DNA of 16,830 nt, taken from contig JAKFUJ010000024.1 in NCBI GenBank assembly GCA_021732805.1, positions 1-16,830 of the forward strand, written 5' to 3'. The position numbers were made by a program, and so were the translations under genes. Of this stretch, positions 1 through 8,243 are shown one piece after another (positions within the stretch are counted from its first letter, which is position 1; each line of letters opens with the position of its first letter). This DNA is from Betaproteobacteria bacterium. GTDB lineage: Bacteria > Pseudomonadota > Gammaproteobacteria > Burkholderiales > SG8-41. The notes under the pieces are model-generated. The model was not told the origin of the DNA. It made no database searches and saw only the letters and a list, made by a program, of their open reading frames with translations.

Positions 1-910
1 GCGCGCGGTTGATGACGACATGGGCTTCGTCCTGCCATGCGGCGACGCTGTCAGCCTGCACCGGCGGGCTCATCGCGCCGCCATGGTAGGTGCGGTACAT
101 ATAAAACTTTTTCAGGATCGCGGCGTCGCCGGCAACAAAACCGGAGCGCATGCCCGGCACATTGGAGCGTTTTGACAGGCTGGAAAACACCACCAGATTG
201 CGAAAACCGGTCCGTCCCAGTTGCGACGCGGCAGCCAGCGCACTCAGCGGCGGCCTGGCCTCGTCAAAATAGATTTCTGAATAACACTCGTCGGCGGCAA
301 TTACACAGTTGTATCGGTCGGCGTACTCGAACAATCGCTGCCAGTCGGCCAGGGCCAGCACCTTGCCGGTCGGATTGCCGGGGGAACATACATATAGCAA
401 TTGCGCGCGTTGCCATACGGCATCGGGCAATTGGCCCGGATCAAATGCATAGCCGTCGCCGGACAATGTATTGATGAATTCAGTTTGCGCGCCGGCGAGC
501 AGCGCCGCGCCTTCGTAGATCTGGTAAAACGGGTTGGGGCAGATGACTACCGGCGGTTTGCCGTCCACGCCGGGGTCGATGACGGACTGGGCAAACGCGA
601 ACAGCGCTTCACGGCTGCCGTTGACCGGCAGCACTTGTGTCGCAGGATCGGGTTGCGCGATGGCATAACGTTTGCCGATCCACTGTGCAATGGCCAGGCG
701 CAGCGCATCGCTGCCCGGAGTGGTCGGATAAGTGGAAAGGCCATCGAGGTTTGCCGCCAGTGTGTCGCGGATGAAAGCCGGTGTCGGATGTTTGGGTTCG
801 CCGATGTGCAGGCTCACCGTTTTGGTTGCCGGCGGCGGCTGATTGCCGGCGAGCAACGCGGTGAGCCGTTGGAACGGATAACTTTGCAGTTTTTCGAGTC
901 GCGAATTCAA
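1..910 (-). CDS. dapC: N-succinyldiaminopimelate aminotransferase (DapC), 3' end cut by the window edge
   Basis: This is a fold-type I PLP aminotransferase. DapC transfers an amino group from glutamate to N-succinyl-2-amino-6-oxopimelate in the succinylase branch of the DAP/lysine pathway, feeding lysine and peptidoglycan synthesis in the cytoplasm. Translated by eye, the N-terminus reads MNSRLEKLQSYPFQRL, then SLHIGEPKH, typical of DapC. The middle has SPGNPTGKV and AADECYSEIYF, with the conserved Asp and Tyr of the PLP site. FSSLSKRSNVPGMRSGF carries the Schiff-base lysine at about residue 247. About 303 residues are present; the family is usually near 400, so the last quarter lies outside. 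I chose the TTG at 910 because homologues begin exactly there; the frame stays open upstream without a better start. The Shine-Dalgarno site is weak. It starts 11 bp after the queF stop, so it is probably co-transcribed with queF. A related class I aminotransferase is the main alternative. Confidence 0.87.
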   Translation of the reverse strand, partial: MNSRLEKLQSYPFQRLTALLAGNQPPPATKTVSLHIGEPKHPTPAFIRDTLAANLDGLSTYPTTPGSDALRLAIAQWIGKRYAIAQPDPATQVLPVNGSREALFAFAQSVIDPGVDGKPPVVICPNPFYQIYEGAALLAGAQTEFINTLSGDGYAFDPGQLPDAVWQRAQLLYVCSPGNPTGKVLALADWQRLFEYADRYNCVIAADECYSEIYFDEARPPLSALAAASQLGRTGFRNLVVFSSLSKRSNVPGMRSGFVAGDAAILKKFYMYRTYHGGAMSPPVQADSVAAWQDEAHVVINRA

Positions 911-921
911 CTGGAATTCCG

Positions 922-1338
922 TCAGCGTTTCGGTGAATCGGGCTCGAGCAACGGCATGTCGGGCATGCGCGCCGGCTTGAAACCGCGCTGCATATGCTGC
1001 GCGCTGACCGTGGTGAAAATGCCGCCGCGCACGTAGAAGCGGGCGGTGAGCAGCATGTAGCGCGGCTTGATGGCGCGCACCATGTCATCGAGGATGCGAT
1101 TGGTGACGGCCTCGTGAAACGCCCCTTCATTGCGGAACGACCAGATGTAGAGCTTCAGGCTTTTCAGTTCGATGCAGCGTTTGTCCGGCACGTAATCGAG
1201 GATCAGCGTCGCGAAGTCCGGCTGTCCGGTTTTCGGGCACAGGCACGTAAACTCCGGTATTTCCATGTGAATCCGGAAATCGCGCGCCGGTGCCGGGTTC
1301 GGAAACGTCTCGAGTTTGCGGGAAGGCTGCGTGGACAT
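922..1338 (-). CDS. queF: NADPH-dependent 7-cyano-7-deazaguanine reductase (QueF, short single-domain type)
   Basis: QueF reduces preQ0 to preQ1 with NADPH, the last step before the base is inserted into tRNA on the way to queuosine. The 138-residue protein is the short, unimodular tunnelling-fold type, as in Bacillus, not the long two-domain E. coli type. Visible hallmarks are FTCLCPKTGQPDF with the likely catalytic Cys34 and Asp41, the family motif ELKSLKLY at 57-64, and FHE at 74-76, giving the substrate-binding His75 and Glu76. An extra Cys32 lies two residues before the catalytic one. The ATG start at 1338 has only a weak upstream purine run (AAAAGA). It is the first gene of a minus-strand unit with dapC and is divergent from smc. 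I see no preQ1 riboswitch in the leader. Confidence 0.95.
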   Translation of the reverse strand: MSTQPSRKLETFPNPAPARDFRIHMEIPEFTCLCPKTGQPDFATLILDYVPDKRCIELKSLKLYIWSFRNEGAFHEAVTNRILDDMVRAIKPRYMLLTARFYVRGGIFTTVSAQHMQRGFKPARMPDMPLLEPDSPKR

Positions 1339-1438
1339 CAGCGTACGTGTCTTTTTAATGGGGCAATTCAGTTAAAATGCGCGCTGAATTCTACCCGTTT
1401 GGCTTCGCTACACAACTTTTTCTTGGCAGAACAGCACC
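1339..1438. promoter_or_regulatory. Divergent queF / smc promoter region with a 7-bp dyad
   Basis: This 100-bp gap must hold the start signals for queF (leftward) and smc (rightward). A TAAAAT box on the plus strand at 1373-1378 is a plausible -10 for smc, but no good -35 lies 16-18 bp upstream. The box sits inside an inverted repeat, AATTCAG at 1365-1371 and CTGAATT at 1384-1390, with a 12-bp spacer, the geometry of a small operator. On the minus strand the region is AT-rich, but I could not settle on a convincing queF promoter. That the region holds promoters follows from gene orientation; the exact boxes are inference. Confidence 0.4.
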
Positions 1439-4400
1439 TTGCGCCTCAAGCAGATCAATCTCGCCGGTTTCAAGTCTTTCGTAGACCCGACACATATTCC
1501 CGTGCCGGGACAACTGGTGGGTGTGGTCGGCCCCAACGGTTGCGGAAAATCCAACATTATCGACGCTGTGCGTTGGGTGCTCGGCGAAACGTCGGCGAAG
1601 CACCTGCGCGGCGCGACCATGCAGGATGTGCTGTTCAACGGTTCGGGTGACCGCAAGCCGGTCAACCGTGCCAGCGTCGAACTGGTATTCGACAACAGTC
1701 TGGGCAAGGCCGCGGGGCAGTGGTCGAGTTATGCGGAGATTTCGGTCAAACGCATGCTTGAGCGCGATGGCGATTCCTCCTATTACATCAACAACCTCCA
1801 TGTCCGGCGTCGCGACATCGCCGATATTTTTCTCGGTACCGGTCTGGGCAGCCGCGCTTACGCAATCATCGAGCAGGGCATGATTTCGCGGGTCATCGAG
1901 GCCAAACCGGAAGAACTTCGGGTATTCCTCGAGGAGGCGGCCGGTGTTTCCAAATACCGTGAACGCCGGCGTGAAACCGAATTGCGTCTGCGCGACACCC
2001 GCGACAATCTGACGCGGGTTGATGACATACGCGAGGAACTCGACAAACAACTGACGCATCTGCAGGGCCAGGCGGAAGTCGCCACCCGTTACCACGCACT
2101 GCAGGCGCAGGTTGCCGGCACCCAGCATTTGCTGTGGTTTGCCCGCCGCCAGGAATCGGCAGCGACCCGCAATCGCCACGCGCGGGATATTGAAAAACTG
2201 GGCAACGAGCTCGAAGCGGAAACCGCGCGCCTGCGTGATGCCGAGCGTCGCCTCGAAGAATTGCGCAGCCAGCATTATCGTGCCGGCGATGAAATGCATG
2301 CCGCGCAGGGCGCCCTGTATGAAACCAATGCCGAGATTGCGCGGCTTGAGCAGCAGATTGCGCATATTCGCGAAAACCGCAGTCGCGTCGAACAGCAGAT
2401 TGGCAGCCTGGGCAGCCAGTCGGAAACTGCGGAGGCGCAACTCGCACAATCGCAGTCCAGTTTGATTGAATGGCGCGGTGAACAGACGCAGGCGCAGGCC
2501 AGAATCGGCGCCTGCGAAACACGTATTGCCGAAGAGCGGACGAAATTGCCGGTGGCTGAGGAAGCCTGGCGCGCAACCAGCGCGCGGCGGGATGAAGTGC
2601 AGCAGGCGATGAGTCGCGCTGAGCAGTCGCGCCAGGTGGAACAGACCAAACTTGATCATGCTGCGCGTGTACTGGAACGGTTGTCCTCCCGCGATGTGCG
2701 TTTGCACGAAGAACGCAACGCGCTCGAAAAACCCGACACTGCTGCGCTGGACGCGTTGCAATCGCGGATTGAGGGTATTGCCGTCGAGCTGTCCGGCCGA
2801 CGGGAAACGGTGGCCGCGAAAGAACGCGAACTGCCGCAACTGGAGCAGGTGCTTGAGCAGCGCACCGATGCAGTGGACCAGGCGGTGCGGGGTGTCACTG
2901 CGATGCAGGCACGGGTTGAGGCCTTGCGCCAGTTGCAAGACAAGCTGGCGCACGGCCCGGATATTGATGACTGGATGACAACGCGTGGCCTCGATGGCAC
3001 GACGCGACTGTGGCAGGGGATCGCCATTGAAGCCGGTTATGAAGACGCGCTGGAGGCGGTGCTGCGCGAGCGGCTGAATGCCGTGATGCTGGACGGGCTG
3101 GAAGCCTGCGGCCAGTGGGGCGATGTGCCGCCGGGCAAACTGGCCGTGGCCGAGGTTGGCGGCAACGGGTATACGGGCGCCGGTGCGCCGATTCCCGCAA
3201 AAGCAACACCTCTGGCGCGTTTCGTGACCTGCCGCGATCAACGACTGGGCGCTGCGCTGGCCGACTGGCTGCACGGCGCGTTTGTGGTTGAAGATCTCGC
3301 AACCGGACTGACAGTGCGTGCGCAACTGACGCCGGGGGCGATGCTGGTTTCGCGAGACGGTTATCTGTTTACCCGCCACAGCCTGACGTTCCATGCGCCG
3401 GATTCGGAATTGCACGGCGTATTGTCAAGACAGCGTGAAATCGAAAAGCTCGATGCCGATGTTGTCGTCAAAAAAGATGCCATCGAGGGGCTGCGTGCCG
3501 CCGCCGATGAGCAGGCGGCGCGTATTGCGACTGAAAAGAACACACTGGGTATTTTGCGCGAGGAAGTCGGCGGGTTGCAGCAGAAACATCATGGCTTGCA
3601 GATGGAAGGCGTGCGGCTGACCGAGCAGACCCAGCGCCTGACGCAACGCGGCGAGCAGATTGCAGCGGAGCTGGCCGAAATCGCCGAGCAGGTTGCGACT
3701 GAAACGGCGCAGCACGCCGAGGCAACAGCCAATCTTGCGCGTTTTGGTGAAGATGCCGGTGGTTTCGCGCGTGAGCTGGAAATGGCACTTGATCTGTACC
3801 GTCAGGCGCAGTCTGCACTTGACCGGCAACGGGAAACCGTGCAGCTGGCAGAACGCGAGTTGCAGGAGGCTGTATTCCAGGGCAAAACCTCTTCAAACAA
3901 GATTGCCGAAGTCGAACGCGCGATTGCCGCGGCGGATGAAAACATTGAGCGGCTGCGCCAGGGATTGGCTGCGGAGCGGGAGACTTTGTCGCACCTCGAC
4001 GAATCGCCCTGGCAAAGCCAGTTGCAAATCGCGCTGTCACTGCGCGGTACCAAAGAGCAGGCGCTGGCAGTGGCGCGTGACGCACTGGAAGCCACCGAAG
4101 CGCAACTGAAAGCGGTTGAGCAGGAGCGCATGGAGGTCGAGCAGAAGCTCGGGCCGTTGCGCGAACGCATCAGCGAAGTGAAGCTGAAGGAGCACGAGGC
4201 ACGGATCAACGAAGAGCAGTACGCGCAGCAGCTCGCGGAAGCCGGCGCCGACGAAGCGGCGCTGGCGCAGCAGATGGAGAAGGGGATGCGTTCGGGATCA
4301 CTGCAATCCGAGATCAACCGCCTTAATGCCGAGATCAAGGAACTGGGCGCAGTCAATCTGGCCGCACTCGAAGAACTGGAAACGGCGCGTGAGCGCAAAA

Positions 4401-4963
4401 CCTATCTTGATGCGCAGTCGGCGGACCTGACATCGGCGATGAACACGCTGGAGGACGCGATTCGCCGCATCGACCGTGAAACGCGCGAACGTTTGCAGAC
4501 AACGTTCGACGAGGTCAATGTCCATTTCTCGAAAATGTTCCCGGCGCTGTTCGGCGGCGGCCATGCCAGGCTGCTGCTCACCGGCGATGAGATTCTCGAT
4601 TGCGGCGTCCAGGTTGTCGCCCAGCCGCCGGGCAAGAAAAACAGCTCGATTCATCTGCTGTCGGGCGGCGAAAAGGCGCTGACCGCGATGGCGCTGGTAT
4701 TCTCGATATTCAAATTGAATCCGGCGCCGTTCTGCCTGCTGGATGAGGTCGATGCGCCGCTCGATGACCACAACACCGGGCGTTTCTGCGAACTGGTGAA
4801 AAAAATGTCCGAGCAGTCGCAGTTTGTGTTCATCAGTCACAACAAGATCACCATGGAAATGGCCAACCAGCTGCTCGGCATCACCATGCAGGAGCCTGGC
4901 GTGTCCCGTGTGGTGGCGGTGGATATCGACGCTGCGATGAAACTGACCGAAGAGGCGGCTTGA
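1439..4963 (+). CDS. smc: Chromosome partition/condensin ATPase Smc
   Basis: Smc is the ATPase of the bacterial condensin. As a dimer with ScpA and ScpB it loops and compacts DNA and helps separate sister origins. At 1174 residues the length is normal. The order is: N-terminal ATPase lobe with Walker A GPNGCGKSN at 31-39; a long Glu/Gln/Arg/Ala-rich coiled coil; a globular hinge around 506-660; the returning coiled coil; then the C-terminal lobe with ABC signature LSGGEK at 1074-1079 and Walker B CLLDEVDAPLDD from about 1099. The start is a TTG at 1439, chosen because homologues begin MRLK at this point; there is no clear Shine-Dalgarno site, so initiation may be weak. zipA follows after 13 bp, so these are probably one operon with ligA. 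Having Smc rather than MukB argues against an enterobacterial host. Confidence 0.97.
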   Translation: MRLKQINLAGFKSFVDPTHIPVPGQLVGVVGPNGCGKSNIIDAVRWVLGETSAKHLRGATMQDVLFNGSGDRKPVNRASVELVFDNSLGKAAGQWSSYAEISVKRMLERDGDSSYYINNLHVRRRDIADIFLGTGLGSRAYAIIEQGMISRVIEAKPEELRVFLEEAAGVSKYRERRRETELRLRDTRDNLTRVDDIREELDKQLTHLQGQAEVATRYHALQAQVAGTQHLLWFARRQESAATRNRHARDIEKLGNELEAETARLRDAERRLEELRSQHYRAGDEMHAAQGALYETNAEIARLEQQIAHIRENRSRVEQQIGSLGSQSETAEAQLAQSQSSLIEWRGEQTQAQARIGACETRIAEERTKLPVAEEAWRATSARRDEVQQAMSRAEQSRQVEQTKLDHAARVLERLSSRDVRLHEERNALEKPDTAALDALQSRIEGIAVELSGRRETVAAKERELPQLEQVLEQRTDAVDQAVRGVTAMQARVEALRQLQDKLAHGPDIDDWMTTRGLDGTTRLWQGIAIEAGYEDALEAVLRERLNAVMLDGLEACGQWGDVPPGKLAVAEVGGNGYTGAGAPIPAKATPLARFVTCRDQRLGAALADWLHGAFVVEDLATGLTVRAQLTPGAMLVSRDGYLFTRHSLTFHAPDSELHGVLSRQREIEKLDADVVVKKDAIEGLRAAADEQAARIATEKNTLGILREEVGGLQQKHHGLQMEGVRLTEQTQRLTQRGEQIAAELAEIAEQVATETAQHAEATANLARFGEDAGGFARELEMALDLYRQAQSALDRQRETVQLAERELQEAVFQGKTSSNKIAEVERAIAAADENIERLRQGLAAERETLSHLDESPWQSQLQIALSLRGTKEQALAVARDALEATEAQLKAVEQERMEVEQKLGPLRERISEVKLKEHEARINEEQYAQQLAEAGADEAALAQQMEKGMRSGSLQSEINRLNAEIKELGAVNLAALEELETARERKTYLDAQSADLTSAMNTLEDAIRRIDRETRERLQTTFDEVNVHFSKMFPALFGGGHARLLLTGDEILDCGVQVVAQPPGKKNSSIHLLSGGEKALTAMALVFSIFKLNPAPFCLLDEVDAPLDDHNTGRFCELVKKMSEQSQFVFISHNKITMEMANQLLGITMQEPGVSRVVAVDIDAAMKLTEEAA

Positions 4964-4976
4964 CGGCCGACCCCGT

Positions 4977-6071
4977 ATGAGCGACCTGCAGATCGCATTG
5001 GCGGTAATCGGGCTGTTGGTGATCGGCGGGGTTTATGCATTCAATCTGCTGCAGGAGCGCAAGCTGCGCCAGCGGCTGGAGCGTGCGTTCGAGGGCGAGC
5101 GGGATGATGTGTTGCTGAAGGCTGCGCCGGAGCGGGATCAGGCTGCGACAGCGTCCCTTGAGCCCCGCAATGCGCCGCCACGTATCGAACCGCGCCTGGG
5201 TGGTGCTGCGCCGACTGCCTCGGTCACTCCTGCAGCCTCAAGGCCAACAGTTGACGACGCCGATCCGGAAATCGAATTTATTGCGGAAATCGAGCTGGAC
5301 AAACCGGCGGACAATACCGCCTTGCGTGAACTGCTGTCCCAGTTGACCACTTTCGGCAAGCCGGCGCGATTGCTCGGCTGGAATGAAGCCGCGGACATCT
5401 GGCTGATGCTGGGTCGCGGCGCCGAAGGCGATTTCCTGCGACTGCAGGCGGTCCTGCAACTGGTTAATCGCGCGGGTCCGCTGAACGCACCGCAGCTCAA
5501 CGGTTTTTGCGATGTATTGCGCGCCTGGGCCGGACATCACGGCGCGGAAGTCCGTATTGATGATACGGCCGAGGCTTTGCAGAAGGCGCGCGAACTCGAT
5601 GCATTCTGTGGTGAAACGGATGTGGCGATCGGATTGAATGTCGTCGCGCAGTCTGGTGCGGCATTTGCCGGTGAGCAGATCGCCGCTGCCGCAGAAGCTG
5701 CAGGCTTTACGCTGGAGGCTGACGGCCTTTTTCATTGGCAGGATGCCGCCGGTGAAACCCTGTTCACCATGGAAAATCAGGGACCCGAGCCATTTTACGA
5801 TGAACGGCTCGCGGCGATGCAGACATCAGGGCTGACCCTGCTGCTTGATGTGCCGCGCGTTACTGATGGTGCTGCCGCGCTGGATCGCATGGCACAGGCA
5901 GCCGCATCAGTCGCATCTGCACTCGGCGGTTTGGTCGTAGATGACAATCGTGTACCGCTGCAGGATGCCGCCGTAGCGCGCATCAGAACCCAGGTGCAGG
6001 GCATCTGCGCGATGATGGCGGAGCGCCGGATTCCCGCCGGCAGCCAGCGGGCGCAGCGGCTCTTTGCATGA
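4977..6071 (+). CDS. zipA: Cell division protein ZipA (FtsZ-binding membrane anchor)
   Basis: ZipA tethers FtsZ to the inner membrane during Z-ring assembly. The 364-residue protein has an N-terminal membrane helix at about 4-23, a basic juxtamembrane stretch (QERKLRQRLER), a disordered Ala/Pro-rich linker at about 50-95, and a C-terminal ZipA domain at about 214-345. Domain landmarks are VAIGLNVV, LFHWQD, LTLLLDVPRV and ALGGLVVDDNR, matching the strand and helix order of the E. coli domain. Unlike E. coli ZipA, residues about 98-210 are not low-complexity: they look folded and resemble the C-terminal domain (see findings). There is no strong Shine-Dalgarno site. The stop overlaps the ligA start as ATGA, which suggests translational coupling. 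The smc-zipA-ligA setting supports the call over an unnamed membrane protein. Confidence 0.88.
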   Translation: MSDLQIALAVIGLLVIGGVYAFNLLQERKLRQRLERAFEGERDDVLLKAAPERDQAATASLEPRNAPPRIEPRLGGAAPTASVTPAASRPTVDDADPEIEFIAEIELDKPADNTALRELLSQLTTFGKPARLLGWNEAADIWLMLGRGAEGDFLRLQAVLQLVNRAGPLNAPQLNGFCDVLRAWAGHHGAEVRIDDTAEALQKARELDAFCGETDVAIGLNVVAQSGAAFAGEQIAAAAEAAGFTLEADGLFHWQDAAGETLFTMENQGPEPFYDERLAAMQTSGLTLLLDVPRVTDGAAALDRMAQAAASVASALGGLVVDDNRVPLQDAAVARIRTQVQGICAMMAERRIPAGSQRAQRLFA

Positions 6072-8143
6072 CCGCGGACGCGCTGCGGGAGCGCGTAATA
6101 CGCCTTCGCAAGGTCATCGACGATCATAATCACCGCTACTATGTGCTGGACAATCCTTCGGTATCCGATGCCGGCTATGACCGTCTGTTTCGTGAACTGC
6201 AGGAACTTGAGTCTGCGCATCCTGAACTGATCTCTGCGGATTCGCCCACGCAACGGGTTGGTGCTGCGCCGCTGACGGATTTCGAACCTGCGCCGCACCG
6301 GCAGCCGATGCTGTCGCTGAACAATGCATTCGCCAGTGATGAGGTCGAGGCTTTCGACCGTCGCATACGCGAATTGCTGGGTCAGGATGAAATTGAATAT
6401 GCGGTTGAACCCAAATTTGATGGACTGGCAATCAGCCTGATTTACGAAAACGGCCTGTTCATCCGCGGCGCCACCCGCGGTGACGGTTACACCGGTGAGG
6501 ATGTAACCGCCAATCTGCGCACTATTCGTTCCATACCCCTGCGCCTGTCTGTTGACGGCAATCTGCCTTCGCTGGAAATTCGCGGCGAAGTGCTGATGCT
6601 GCGTGCGGATTTCGAGCGCCTTAACCGGCAACAGCAGGCGCAGCAGGCTAAGCTCTTTGTCAATCCGCGTAACGCGGCGGCCGGTTCATTGCGGCAACTG
6701 GATCCGCGCATCACCGCCGGACGTAAATTGACTTTTTTTGGTTATGGCATTGCTGCAGCTGAAATTCCGTCCAACCTCAAGAGTCATTCACAAGTAATTG
6801 ATTTTATTGATATAAATGGATTTCGTGTGGCGCGAGAACGCGATGTGGTGCGCGGCGTTGCCGGTTTGCTGGACTATTACCGGCGCATCGGCGGAATCCG
6901 CCCCGGTTTGCCCTACGATATCGACGGCGTGGTCTACAAAGTCAACAGCCTGGCGGCGCAACAGAAGCTGGGACACGTCGCACGGGCGCCGCGGTTTGCC
7001 GTTGCCCACAAGTTTCCGGCGGAAGAGGCGATCAGTGTGGTGCTCGACATCGATGTGCAGGTCGGGCGCACCGGCGCTCTGACCCCGGTGGCACGGCTGC
7101 AGCCGGTATTTGTCGGCGGCGTGACGGTGACCAATGCGACCCTGCACAACATCGACCAGGTTCGCGCAAAGGATGTGCACGCCGGTGACACGGTGGTTGT
7201 CAGGCGGGCGGGTGATGTGATCCCGGAGGTAGTGCGTGTGGTGCCGGACAAGCGACCGGCGCAGGTGCGGCAGTTCGAGATGCCGGAGCAGTGTCCCGTG
7301 TGCCAGTCGCGAGTCGAGCGCATCGAAAGCGAGTCGGCCTATCGCTGCACCGGCGGACTCTATTGCCCGGCACAGCGCAAACAGGCTTTGCTGCATTTTG
7401 CGTCGCGCCTGGCCATGGATATTGAAGGTCTGGGCGAGAAGCTGGTCGATCAGTTGGTCGACAGGGACATCGTCAAAACCCCCGCAGATGTTTTTGCTTT
7501 GGACGTTGCAGTACTTGCCGGTCTTGAGCGCATGGCGGAGAAGTCGGCAGACAATATGATCGAGGCCGTAAAGCGCAGCCGGAATACCACGCTGGCACGT
7601 TTTATCCACGCACTGGGCATCTACCATGTCGGCGAGGAAATATCGCGCATACTCGCCTTGCATTTCGGCAGTCTTGATGCGCTGCTGTCCACTGACTGGG
7701 ACGCGCTGATCGCGGAAAAAGAGCAACTGCAGAAGGAAAATACCAGGCGGCGCGCCAAAGGACTCGACATCGAAGAGCCGTTGCTGTCCGGCGTTGGTCC
7801 CGAGATCATGCGCAGTATCGCCAATTTTCTGGCCCAGGAACATAATCGTGATGTCATTGCGCAACTGGTTGCGCGGGGTGTGCGGATTGCCCCCGAACAG
7901 GGCGTGTCAGGCGGCAGTCTTGCCGGTAAAACATTGGTGCTGACCGGTACGCTGCCCGGTATGAGTCGCGATGAAGCGAAAGCGAAAATCGAGCAGGCGG
8001 GCGGCAAGGTTACCGGCAGCGTGTCCAAAAAAACCGATTTTGTGGTGGCCGGTAGCGAGGCCGGCAGCAAGCTGGACAAGGCGCAATCCCTTGGTGTTGC
8101 CATCATCGACGTGCAGCAGTTGATGGCGTTGCTTAAACCATGA
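6068..8143 (+). CDS. ligA: NAD-dependent DNA ligase LigA
   Basis: LigA seals nicks in DNA, joining Okazaki fragments and completing repair, using NAD+ as the AMP donor. At 691 residues it is full length (E. coli 671). In order: domain Ia with HNHRYYVLDNP near 21-30, which grips the NMN part of NAD+; the adenylation domain with active-site lysine K116 in KFDG (116-119); the OB fold; a four-cysteine zinc finger with Cys409, 412, 427 and 433; a helix-hairpin-helix domain at about 440-600; and a C-terminal BRCT domain from about 612 (KTLVLTGTLPGMSR, GSVSKKTDFVVAG). The start overlaps the zipA stop. An AT-rich patch at 6785-6820 is unlike the rest of the gene and contains a promoter-like sequence. 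No residue needed for catalysis appears to be missing. Confidence 0.98.
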   Translation: MTADALRERVIRLRKVIDDHNHRYYVLDNPSVSDAGYDRLFRELQELESAHPELISADSPTQRVGAAPLTDFEPAPHRQPMLSLNNAFASDEVEAFDRRIRELLGQDEIEYAVEPKFDGLAISLIYENGLFIRGATRGDGYTGEDVTANLRTIRSIPLRLSVDGNLPSLEIRGEVLMLRADFERLNRQQQAQQAKLFVNPRNAAAGSLRQLDPRITAGRKLTFFGYGIAAAEIPSNLKSHSQVIDFIDINGFRVARERDVVRGVAGLLDYYRRIGGIRPGLPYDIDGVVYKVNSLAAQQKLGHVARAPRFAVAHKFPAEEAISVVLDIDVQVGRTGALTPVARLQPVFVGGVTVTNATLHNIDQVRAKDVHAGDTVVVRRAGDVIPEVVRVVPDKRPAQVRQFEMPEQCPVCQSRVERIESESAYRCTGGLYCPAQRKQALLHFASRLAMDIEGLGEKLVDQLVDRDIVKTPADVFALDVAVLAGLERMAEKSADNMIEAVKRSRNTTLARFIHALGIYHVGEEISRILALHFGSLDALLSTDWDALIAEKEQLQKENTRRRAKGLDIEEPLLSGVGPEIMRSIANFLAQEHNRDVIAQLVARGVRIAPEQGVSGGSLAGKTLVLTGTLPGMSRDEAKAKIEQAGGKVTGSVSKKTDFVVAGSEAGSKLDKAQSLGVAIIDVQQLMALLKP

Positions 8144-8170
8144 CCCCGGGGAATGCACCTTGAAAGACAA

Positions 8171-8199
8171 TCGGGCCGCGACGGTTGACCGGATATAAT
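8171..8199 (+). promoter_or_regulatory. Candidate sigma-70 promoter for the DsrE-hpt-mtnP-def cluster
   Basis: A perfect TATAAT lies at 8194-8199 in the 100-bp gap between ligA and the DsrE-like gene, about 45 bp before that gene's ATG. The expected -35 position (8171-8176, TCGGGC) is poor. TTGAAA at 8160-8165 is a better hexamer but is 28 bp away, and TTGACC at 8184-8189 is too close. The -10 is seen directly; that it works without a good -35, perhaps with an activator, is inference. No terminator for the ligA unit was found in the gap, so read-through is also possible. Confidence 0.45.
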
Positions 8200-8243
8200 C
8201 AACCACTGATTTTTTATCTTGCATTTCTCCGTCAGGCGCTGAC

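Noticed and set aside
1339..1438. Possible preQ1 riboswitch before queF.
   Set aside because: The short leader lacks a convincing preQ1 aptamer: no C-rich loop hairpin followed by the A-rich tail was found.
1391..3415. A 674-codon open frame on the minus strand opposite smc.
   Set aside because: It lies wholly over the unmistakable smc gene, has no recognisable domain and the Arg/Gln/Phe-rich make-up of an antisense shadow in GC-rich DNA.
6788..7864. A 358-codon minus-strand open frame opposite ligA.
   Set aside because: LigA motifs on the plus strand cover the same bases; the antisense product has no family resemblance and is His/Arg-rich as expected of a shadow.
8144..8151. CCCCGGGG palindrome right after ligA as a terminator.
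   Set aside because: It has no loop and no T run, so it cannot act as an intrinsic terminator.
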